The position numbers and the translations under genes were made by a program. The notes below the pieces were generated by a model that was given only the letters and a program-made list of their open reading frames with translations, was not told the origin of the DNA and made no database searches. Below, in pieces: positions 48,201 to 60,200 of a stretch of DNA of 62,000 bases. The stretch is from Branchiostoma floridae. Lineage: Eukaryota; Chordata; Leptocardii; Amphioxiformes; Branchiostomatidae. The stretch covers positions 4,099,738 to 4,161,737 of the forward strand of contig NC_049988.1 in the NCBI RefSeq assembly GCF_000003815.2, written 5' to 3'. Position 1 is the stretch's first letter. Every line of letters begins with the position of its first letter.

Positions 48201-51200
48201 TCACAGGGGTAGGGAGCTGTAGGCTCTGTCCCTGGTGCTGAAGATTCAGAAGTTGAAGATGCTGGCTTTCCTGTGGTGTAGACGTCTGAAGGCTTGCCTG
48301 TGGTCATCTCAGAAGGCTTGCCTGTGGTGTAGACTCCTGAAGGCTCACCTGTAGTGTAGGTTTCTGATGGCCTTCCTGTAGTGTAGACTCCTGAAGGCTT
48401 GCCTGTGGTGTAGACTCCTGAAGGCTCACCTGTAGTGTAGACTTCTGAAGGCTCACCTGTGGTGAAGACTCCTGAAGGCTTGCCTGTAGTGTAGACTCCT
48501 GAAGGCTCACCTGTGGTGTAGACCCCAGAAGGCTTGCCTGTGGTGTAGACTTCTGAAGGCTTGTCTGTTGTGTGCACTTCTGGTTTTGCAGTTGTAGATG
48601 TGGTGCACATTTCTTCAGTGGGCTGCCTAGCACACCTTCCATTGCTCAACCTGATGTCCTCTGCCCTCTGGCAGGTGCAGTGAGTACTGCAGGCTGACAT
48701 GTCCAGACAAGTGCCAAATCCACCATCGCAGGCCAGCATGCAGTTACAGGCAGATGGGCACACTAGGGAAAATGATAGTCAGATCTTCTGATACTTTAAA
48801 GACAATTGGGTACAGCAAAGGGCATTGTACATTCAAGGGCATTGTATATTCAAAGGCATTGTGCAAATGTTCAATGTTAGGCCTTAGGGGTGGGTACAGA
48901 AAATTCAGGTACAGGTATGGCACAGGTCAAAAGGACTGGAACTAATTCTCTGTAAAAACTTGTAAATGAATAGTATTAAAAACAATGGTCAATTTCTCTA
49001 CAAAGGAATCTGTTTGGTGGAGTATCAAACTTCTACTGGCATCTTAAATTTCTATCTGAGCAACACTACTTCAATGTACATTGTTAAAAAAAACTGGATG
49101 CTATATAACAACAAGATATTTCCTTATATAAGAATATGTAAAGTATTTATTTTTTCTTCATCTCAACAAAACAAGCAACAGTTCAAACCATTCAAAATGG
49201 ATATTTCTAGATTACCATTATGCAAAATGCCAAAGCATTTTGCTCTCAATCATAAGTATGACACTATTTGAGACGGTTTTTGTCCAGAACCTGAAGAGAA
49301 AACTACAGGAAGAATATCTACAAAAAATGATTTTTCTATAATGGGGAAAGTAACGTTATATATCATGTAATCTACAGCCCAATACAAGACTTACATGGCA
49401 ACATTTCCTTGGTTGTTTTAACATTTGAAGCAGTAGTTGTCACAGATGGACCAGTTGTGGTCTCCAGAGGGTTGGATGTTTCATACGGACCAGCCGTGGT
49501 TGGTGCATATGGACAGTTCTCTTCGTCCTGTCCATCGGAACAGTCCATGTTACCATCACACTTCCAGCTGGCAGGGTAGCACATCCCGTCACAGGACAGC
49601 TTACCAGTGCCACAGGTTGGGGTGGTTGTGGCACCTGTGAAATGAAAAAAAATCAGGCACACAAATTTTTAACAATGAACTACAAAATGATCAGAAACTG
49701 GAAGCAACCTTGCAAAGGGAAAAAAAAATTATTTAGAATATGTACAAAAAAGGTAAGGATTCAGGACTTGATATGAAATGAACAGTGCAAATATGCTTTT
49801 ATTTTGGCAAAGTACATGGTATAGAGTTTGATAAATTCATTCAGCTGACAAAACTAATTCTTAGCATTTTTGGCACTTTTAAGAAATTGTGGTTGTCACT
49901 TGTACATAAAATCAAGTTAAGATGACTGTAGTACATTGTGAGAAACCCAATGCATTTTCATTTTGTGCTGGAACGTTTTAGATTTGTTCTATGTCAACCA
50001 GCACACATCATGATCATAGTAGTATTACATGATTGTACACTACTTCAGCATTTATTCATTACAAATAATTTGTTTTCCATACCTCATTAGTAATGGCGTA
50101 ACACACCAGGTTTGTACTGAACAGCACAAGCTGCATATCCGGACAGATATATTTGATCCACTCACACCAGGACAGATCCCCACTTTTTTTCAATAAGTGT
50201 GGTGAATTCTTTTTTGAACTCAGCACCTCTGGGCTTTGAGCCAAACATCCTACCATTTTGCTTGATGTTGCCACAACTTACTTCCTCTGTACATGTGTGG
50301 GGATAAAAGGAATTTATTTACAGAAATATCTAGAAGATCTAACCTGGTCTGGCTGTGGTGCCCTCCGATGGCCTGTGTGTAGAGAATGTTTCTGGTGTTG
50401 TCTCTGACAGAGTGCCTGTACTGTGAGGCATCCTGACCTCTCCTGTTGTTGGCTGTGGGGTCTCTGTTGTGGTGTGGACACCCTCTGTGATGACAACTAA
50501 TAACAAGAAAGATTGTTGTTGTTGTTGTAGTAGTAGTAATACTTTACTTAGTGCTGTTACTGTAGTGCATATTTCTAAATGGAAGATTTGCCAGCTCATC
50601 CCCTTTTAGCTTGCTTGAGGCACCTTCCAGAACATATGGGACCGCCTTTATAGTTCCTTCCTAAAGACATTGCAGCCCCCACCAAAATGTCCTGACCAGG
50701 GACTCAAACTGGGGCCTACCAGCTACCAACTCATTGAAACCAGGAGCTTAACTGTGAGAGTCGATAACAGTTGTGAAACCGGGACATCTCTAACAAGACT
50801 ATACACTAACAATTTGAAACAATGACAATACTGCAGAGCTCTTTCAGAATTATGGCAGCATTGCGGTTGGCCATTGACTAACTTGTAGATTCTAAACATT
50901 CCTGTTCATTATCCCTTGCAAGTCCCAATATTCTACATACGTCGTATATTTCCTCATTTGACTAAAGTAGTAATGAGCATCTTGCTTTGGTAAGGGATGT
51001 CTTCTATTCTTTATGGCAGTTTGCGAGTTACGTGAACAAACAAAACTAAAGCAGTAGGTCAAACATTTCAATGTCTCAGTAAAGGCCCCTTCACACGAGA
51101 GCAAGAATGAGCAAGAATGCTGGCAGAATGAAACTTATTTTCTGTTCCTGGGAATTCTGGCGGCATTCTATTCTTACAGCATTCTATTCCTGGGAATTCT

Positions 51201-54200
51201 GGCGGCATTTTGGCTCCTTCCTTCTTGTGTGAAGGAGATATAAGGTCGATTTGGAATTCCCACCCGAATGCCCCTGAATGTGGCACAAATTTTGCAAATA
51301 CTTAATTCTGGCTTGTTCTGCTTGATTCCTGCTAATTCGGTTTCAGTGTGAAAGCCCTATAAGCATTTCATATTGCATCACATCTCATTTATAGTTTCAT
51401 TTCTCCCATTCTGCTCCATTTTTACCGAAAAAATCTGACCACCAAGGCCTAAGCTACATAAAGCATGCGGCTCACCAGGGTTTTCAGTAGTGTATGTCTG
51501 TGCAGTTGTCCCCTGTGGTTCAGTGTGGTACGACCCTGATGTGATGGCGATGTAGGTGGTGGGTGCCACAGTGGGCAGGCTGGTCACTGGGACCAGGGAT
51601 GTAGTGGTGGCCAGGGCAACTGGAGAAAAAAAATGTTTCAATTTTCATTCTATTTACATTACAAACCCATTAGCAAAACTGAAGAGAACACCTAATATAA
51701 AGTATCCAGAACTTTGCACATTAATTCTAGAAAATGTATTTTTGGTGCTGTTGCTGTAAATGCAATATTTGACAAAAATCCTTACCACATGTTGGGCAGC
51801 ACTTGCCAGGCTCCTGAGTCACCATGTAGCCCTGTAGTGGGGAACATGAGTTACATTCAAGAACATTATGTGACTTCTAGTTCTTTTCTTCAGTGTTCTC
51901 TACCCACATTATAACAGTAATAAGGCCATGTTGAACCCCAAAACTGATGCCAGTGGCCAATAAAAGAAAGTTTCATAACAAAGAAAGGTGCCGTCATTAT
52001 GAGATCTAAATCTATTATAAGTGGTCAGGAAGGTTGTTCAAATGACTGAACACACATAACAGAACAATTATGGATGCTTTCCTATTATTCTTTTTCTTTT
52101 CTTTGACTTTAGGACCAACTTTGACCCAAGTAGCCATTTTCCTTATCTTTCCTTTATGGCATATATTTTCTTCATTTGCAGCTGCTTTCTACAATTTACA
52201 GAAAGTCAAAAACTTTTTATTCGTGGGGATGCCATCCAGATAACCACCTAGTGTGCAACAATATGCAAAAACATGTACAGTAACTATGCAACATCTTGAT
52301 ACTGTTACAGTACAACATCTAACAATTGTACAGCAGTTCAGTTTAGTTAAGTTCATCTTCTACATACAGCACCTGGCTACTACCATTGCAATATATCTCT
52401 TAGTAACTAACTGCCAAACAGAAACAAGGTGCTGACCTCAGGGCACGGTACAGTAGGACAGATGAGCCGGTCACACTCGACCCTCCCCTCCTCCATACAC
52501 TGGCAGCTCTCACATGCAGTACGGGCCCACACATCTCCAACCTGGTGGTACACTTCAGCTGGGTCCTCACATACTGGACCTATACAGATCATAGTAATGT
52601 AATAAGATCTATTTCAAAACGTCAATGAATGTTTCAAATCCAGGTACATGTAATAAGATACGCCAAAATCTGTTACTGAAGCACTGCAGCTCTCACAAGG
52701 TCAATAGAAATTTTAGCACAGTTGTTGGGCTATTGTATAATCATGTATGTCTTGTTTCCTACTTCAATGTAGCCTGTGTTCATTTTGGGCATACTTAATG
52801 GTTTCAGTGTTTGGTTGCTAGTGGTAGAAATATTGAATGTTCCTCTGGTACATGGTTTTATCAAGTTGGTTATTCGATCAAACATATTTTCTTTATGTAC
52901 AAAGCCTTATATACAAACAGCCCAAATATCATTCTAGGTCCATTTGAAAAACTGTCCTCACTACACAGGGCTATTTCAAGCTTAGAATTTTCGTCTATTC
53001 AAATCATCAGTTGGTGGGGTTAATGAAGTTGGTACATGTGTCTCTTTCTCTTTGACAGTCCAATCTCAAGAGGCAATCTGTGCACTTCTGGAGGGTTGGC
53101 TAGTGATGTGGCTTCTAATGTGACTTTTCTTTGGTACAGAGAATGCAAAACATTATGAAATTTTACAAATTCTAACTCTAAACACTGCTTTATGAATTCT
53201 TGCTGAATATTCGTTGTTCCTATTCATCCGAGGAAGAAAAGAGGATTACGAAGTTATTTGCCCTACCTGCAGGTTTGCACTTGCAGCAGACACCATCATC
53301 TGGTTTGGCGTTGACCATCTCGTATCCTTCCTCACACTGTGTGATGGGGCAGTACTCTCCACAACTGGGCCTGTTGTCATCCATACACTTACACATGGTG
53401 CATTCATCAGGCAGCCAGATCTCACCAGGCTAGAGTAAGGAGAATATACAACATGTTAGTTATACTGTGTGATGGGGCAGTACTCTCCACAACTGGGCCT
53501 GTTGTCATCCATACACTTACACATGGTGCACTCATCAGGCAGCCAGATCTCACCAGGCTAGAGTAAGGAGAATATAGTTACTGTACAAACATGTCACTAT
53601 AGGTATACTGTGTGATGGGGCATTACTCTCCACAACTGGGCCTGTTGTCATCCATACACTTACACATGGTGCACTCATCAGGCAGCCAGATCTCACCAGG
53701 CTAGAGTAAGGAGAATATAGTACACACATGTTAGAGAATATAACACATGTTAGTCACACTGTGTGATGATACAGTGATCCCTGTTATCATCCATATACTT
53801 ACACATGGTACATCAATCAGGCAGCCAGATCTCACCAGGCTAGAGTAAGGAGAATATAGTACAAACATGTGAGACACACTGTGTGATGGGATAGTGTTCC
53901 AAACTGTTACTGTTGTCATCCAATAAATACACTTGCATGCATATATGATACACATGTCTGACAGCCTAGGGAAGGACTTGTGTGTCAAAATTCCTAACTT
54001 CTGACTATGTTCGAACACCTCTATGTCAAGATAGGAACATAGGGGTGTCATTGTATCATGACATCAAGCTATGGGAAGGAGAATCCACAAAATCTATAAT
54101 GCTTTTATAGCCTTTGCACTTATTTCATCTGATAGTTAATAATAATTGATGAATGTTAACAATACTTTAGTGTAAATCAATTTGCCTTTTTTGCTTAATT

Positions 54201-57200
54201 GCAATATCAGGCATGGATTTTTTGAAATTCTCGTCAACCAGTACTTAATAACTCACAATTGTTAAGAAATAATATCTTATTAATAACAAAAATAGCTCAA
54301 TTTTGTTAGGATCTGTCATCAATTCAAGGATAGATAATAGATAACAAATTGCTACAAAATTTGAAGTCAGAGGCCCTGCAGAACTTAAACATTAATTCAC
54401 CACCAAAAGAGATATCTAAAAGTAATACTTACAGCATAAGATTTCCCTTCGTATTCACATGTACACTGTGAGGGTTCCACACACTCCAGACCATTGAACA
54501 CCATGTCATCAGGACAGGCACAGCCAGGCTGGCAGGTGTCCATCTCACAGGTGGCTGTCAGGTTGGTACAGGTGCGATGGCAGGCACAGATGGACTGGTA
54601 CTCCATACCGTTTGTACAGGTGCCTGGAAAAACAAACATTCAAATAAAGACCCCCTTTAGTCATTTTCCATACCAATTCAACATATACCATAGGAGGAAA
54701 CAAACTTAACTTGCAAATAGCATCTTTCACTTTGCTGGAAGCACCTGTCTAAATGATCATTGAAAAGAAGGATACTAGTCACAGTCATATACATGTACAA
54801 TGAATACAACTTCATTGCGCACTCATAGTCTTCTAGTTTGCATGAGTAATAAGTCCTAGACCACTGCTTAGAAGAAATCTCATCCTGAGGAATGTAACCC
54901 TTTTAAGATAAGAAAAGGAGTTAGAATAGGTAGAAATTGGTCAGTCTTGACAAGGGAGTCAGTTAACTTACATGTGCACATCATCAAATAGTCCAATAAA
55001 CTTACCTAACATTATGATGATAATGGGTCAGTTTATGAAAAGTTATAGGGCTATTGAGACAGCTGAATGACTGCTGTAAAATATTTAAAACCTATAATCT
55101 GAAACCATCATCACTGTTCATTTTGTTGCACTTAATTTGGGCATGTGAAACTCATCATCATAATGTTAAACACGTCTAAGCAAAGATGGGTTCCATAAAA
55201 GGTAATCTTACTTGGGAAGCATCCACAGCATTTCCCTGGCACATTCTCAAACACCTCCCCCTCCTTGCAGTCGTCTGGAGTGATGTTACAGTCCATGTCA
55301 CACTCGATACCACCCTTAGTACAGGCACAGGTGGTGCACTCATCCTTGGCAAAGGTGGCACCAAACTGGGGCAGAGAATTGTGTTGTTAGATTAAATCAT
55401 AAATGCTACTCAAAGCTTGCCTGGGTACAATTTTGATAATAGTTTGTTCTGACATTTAGCACACACTATATACCGAAATTTTGGACAAGGGCGCTGATAA
55501 ATGAGCAAATTAAGGAATGACTCCAAGCGCTCAGTTGGGGCAACACTAGTCTCTACCAGACTCCGGATCGGTGGAAAAATCGTAGAAATGTAACAAATCA
55601 GAGGAGTAAGCCGGCCAGAGGAATATAACCGGCCAGGGAACAGCACGCAACCTGGAATCGCGTGCTGTTCCCTGGCCGGTTATATTCCTCTCTATTTGTT
55701 CCATTTCTACGATTTTCCAGCGATTCGGAGTCTGGTAGAGACTAAGGCAACACCCGGAAAGTTCTCCGTCTGCTTGCAGAAGGGCTCGTTGTCATCAAAT
55801 GAGTGCTCTAGAGCCCATTCCTTATTTTGCTCATTAGCTTCGATAACTCATCCCCATACAGATCTCAAGACAGGTAGCAGAAGTGATAATAGGAGCAAAC
55901 TAGTACCCTGAGATGTAAATCAAATTCACAAAAAAATGACTGTTTTTGACTGTGTAAAGGAATGACCACAATAACTAAAAAATTCAATCAATCTTGATAC
56001 AAACAGGTAGTAGAATACAAAAAATAGAGTTAACCTCAGTATTACAATTGCGATGATGAAAATGGTCTATCTGAATAGTTATACAAATATTATACGAAAA
56101 GATATCATGAGGTCTGCAAGCTTTCTTATAAGACACTTATCAAACATGAAAAGACAAGATTTTATCATATCATCATCATCAGTCACTGTGTTCTGCATTT
56201 CATCATATCCCTAGAAAGAAAACGGAGAGCTATTGATCAAAATTTGTTTGATAAACTTCATGGTCACCTTGTAGAATGTCTCATGTGGTGGATAGTAGCA
56301 GGGACAGTCGATGGCTCTGATGCACTCTCCATTGTTGAGTACCATCCCCTCCACACAGTCACACCCAGGTTCACACGTACAGGTGTGGTTCTCCTTAGCC
56401 AGGTCCTTACAACTGGTGTGGCAGGCACAATCCTTATACTCCTGGTTGGTGCCACAAACAACTGTAGAAAAAAAACCCCAGAAAACTATTGATACACAAA
56501 CATTTAGTTGTCATCTGCAATTCGCTTCGACTAATAACAATCATCAAAAGTTGTGGTGAAGTACAAATGTACTGTAAGTTGCAAAATGGTTGTGGTGATT
56601 ATATGTCAAAGTGATGTTCAGGGTGACCACACATTGCCAATGCATATAACACCCCAAACATATGGATGCCTGTCATTTTGTTACAGTAACTATGGTCACT
56701 TTAATCAAAAACTTGCAACACATTGACTACAAATATCTCCTTTCCTGCTTCTAAAACTAAGCCTGAAACAACTTAAATCAATTTTACTATATTGGTACAA
56801 TGATATTAAATTGCATATTTCGGATGTCACTCTACGTCAATCAGTCCCATAACTAGTAGTATCTAGTTGGACAATAGACTATATCTACCTACCTACCTAG
56901 TCCCTTGACCTCCAGGTCGTTGACTACATGTATAGCAACATTGACAAGCGTTTGCATGTTATTTGCTGAAACACCTGTATCAGCCATCAAGAAAATCAAG
57001 TTATCCCACCTGGTGTTGTAAGAGGCAGTCCAGTAGTTGGGGTAGGAGAGCCTGTGGTGTAGCTGCTCACTGTGGCCTCTGTACTTGTGACAAACACTGT
57101 AGAGAAAATCAATGAAAAATACCAATATGAAAAGAGGCTGTATGGATTTTTAAAACAATCTACCTCAGTCATGAACTGTGATGAGGGGGGATACAAGATT

Positions 57201-60200
57201 AGTCAAGTTTAGGACTGCTTTCCTTGCACTGTAGCGCCACCTAGCAGAACCAGTCAGTATTGTACTGAGACACAAGGACTGCTGACAAAGTTGTGCATAC
57301 TAATATTTGGAAACAGTGTCTAAGCAAATTGTAAATAAGGTCTATTTGCCTATAAAATTGAGCTGCAGTCAACTGCTTGATTATAAAGTAATTTTTTTAA
57401 ATATATTATATATATATATACCCTGTATATATATCAAAAATAAAAACTGCTGCATAGAAATAATGTTTTGAGGCCTATATTTCAGCTCACCAGATATGGT
57501 TCAAATCATGCATGTAACACCAGGCCCCAAATATGCAGAGCTTCAACCTGTCATTCTAATTTTTTCATTATCAAAAAGCACTACATATTGTAGCTATATT
57601 GTAGTGGAAACAAACCTGTTGTTTCCACAGGGACTGTGTATGTTGGTTCTGTTGTAGTCTGTGGGTAACACTCTTCTTCTGCAGGCATGGTGGCACAGCG
57701 CTCATTAAACCTGTAGATAAGATAGTTTTGGATTTGAATCTAATCCTACTGCAATGGTTAGATTTTATTAAACATGATTCACATGCCATGGTACTGTTAC
57801 TTGCAAGCTTCAATTTGAAATAGCTTCCCTTGGAGCATGTTTCACCCCGGTTTGGAGACAAGTACAGTTCTTTCTCAATGATTCTAACCAGGACAATTTC
57901 TCTAAAAGGAAGGTTAGTAACTAATGTTAAATTTTGCCTATCACACAACCGGTAAACCATCTTAAGTACCTACATATCAATTTTGTATGTTATGACAAGC
58001 TGTAAAAGACCAGACTGACAAGTTTAATCCTCTTACACAGGGATGGACCCCCAATCTTTTCAATAAGTGTGGTTGGTTCTTAATAATGCTTAAGGTGTGG
58101 CTCTCAAATGCAGGACCTCTGGCTTTACATGCAGCATTAGAGGCCCATGAAAGACATCTGTTATCTAAGACAACCCTACGTACCTGTCATACTCCCCAGC
58201 ACAGTAACAGCTGCGGTCACACCCCTCCATGACATCACAGTCTCCATCATCCTCACATCCCAGGGTGCAGTAGCACTTGTCTGGGCAGGGGCCTGGCAGA
58301 AACAACATCAGAATGACTGAATGAACTTTATTGCTCCTTTAGAGCTACAAAATATTATTGACAGCAGTATATGAGTCACAAAATAGCATAATAGTCATGT
58401 ATGGATAGATGTGTCTGAAAAACTATGATACCATCTAGATTTATCTGACAAAACTATTGATATGCATACTTTTGTCTTCTAATATGATGGTAGGGTTCTT
58501 GGAAAAGCATTGGGAATACCTGTCAAGCAAGTATTTTAATCAAATCTAGAAGAAATCAGATATACATTTTATATCTATTGCTGGGACTCCCACTAATAGG
58601 AAGCCTGTACAAATGTAAATTTTCTTATCTCGTCTTCTGCTGTTTTTCTAGTGAAACATGATTTTAGGATGATATCATGGTATAACAGAGTTCTACAAAC
58701 TATCTGTACACAGAATTGAATATCAGTTGTGTATAGAAATTAAGTATGTTTTAAGTGATTGTACCATGTCCTATTGTTACACTTGTTGGTGGGTAAAAGA
58801 ATTTTCCCTTGAGTTATCTCTATTAATGAGTGGGTATGTAGAATGTAAAAATACTTAAGACTTACTTCGTGTTGTACTTGGAAGAGCTGTTGTAGACACA
58901 AACGGCACCTTTGTGCTCAGTGTAGCGGCAGTGGTGGCAGAAGATGGAGCTCGAGTTGTTCCTGGTGCCATTGTTGCTTCCCCACCACACTCACAGAACA
59001 CCCTGACCTTGTAGTTGTAGCAGAAAGGCAGGAATCCACGCTGCTTGGAGTTCTCACAAACCAGACCCTGGTGGATGTCACAGGTCACATCCTGGCCAGT
59101 CCTGGTGTAGTCCATCTCCAAACCACTGTCAACACGGCACTGAATGTCTGCAAAAAATAAAAAAAAGTTGCATGATTTAGATAATGCTGGTTCCAGTGTC
59201 TAGTTTTAATTGTCTTGTAGCTCAAATCTTATTACAAAAGAGCTTCACTCAGTGTACTCATAATTGTTGACTGCATATATATCATTCTAAGGGAAAGATC
59301 AAACGAATGTGAAAGAGTATTCCAAATTAAAGAACTTACTTGTGATCATTTCAGGCCCGCAGAAGTCATATTTCTTCCTCAGGTTCTCAAATGTCTCATA
59401 ATCTCCACCAGACATGACATCAGGATAGAAGGAGTTCATCCATTCTGTCCACTCGCCCTCACAAGGGTAGGGAGCTGTAGGCTCTGTCCCTGGTGCTGAA
59501 GGTTCAGTAGTGGTTGCTCCAGGCTTTCCAGTTGTCAGTTCTGTAATTGGTGCCTTACTTGTGTAAACTGTAAAAACACATTATGATTCAGCATTAGACA
59601 AAGTGAGATGCAAGTATTTAAGATTATACTTAGATCATCCGTGGTATATCTATTAGAACTATGGATCAAAATAACCAATCACAATATAGTTCCAGCATTA
59701 GAAAATATGTTTCAGAGGTATGAATAAAAACGTTAAGAAATTTGTCATTGCTTCTAAATGTACAAAATAAAAACACATGCAGCTTGACAGTGCCTAAATT
59801 TTAGTAAGCTTGTTTATTCTTAGTATATAATAATAAATAGTAAGCTTATTTGTTTTTTCAACCTTCATTTAAGCTTGAAAATGGATCTCTTTGAGCTGTT
59901 TTTTAGACAATAAAAATGTCATTCATGCACAAAAACAGTAGGTCACTTGTGCAGTGTCAGCAAAAATGTTATCTGTAGCATTCTAATGCATAAAACCCTT
60001 CAAAGGTAAGGCAGCAAGAAAAAGACAATCAAGTACACTTTCATGACCCTTTTGTTTCCACATACAAAAATAGCAGCACTGACAATGTACTGTTATGTAT
60101 AGATTATAAGTTTTAAAAGCATACCCAGACACAAACACACACAAACAATAATAAGTCCACTTTGTTGGGGAAAAGTAACAACTCAAGGCCATACATTCAC

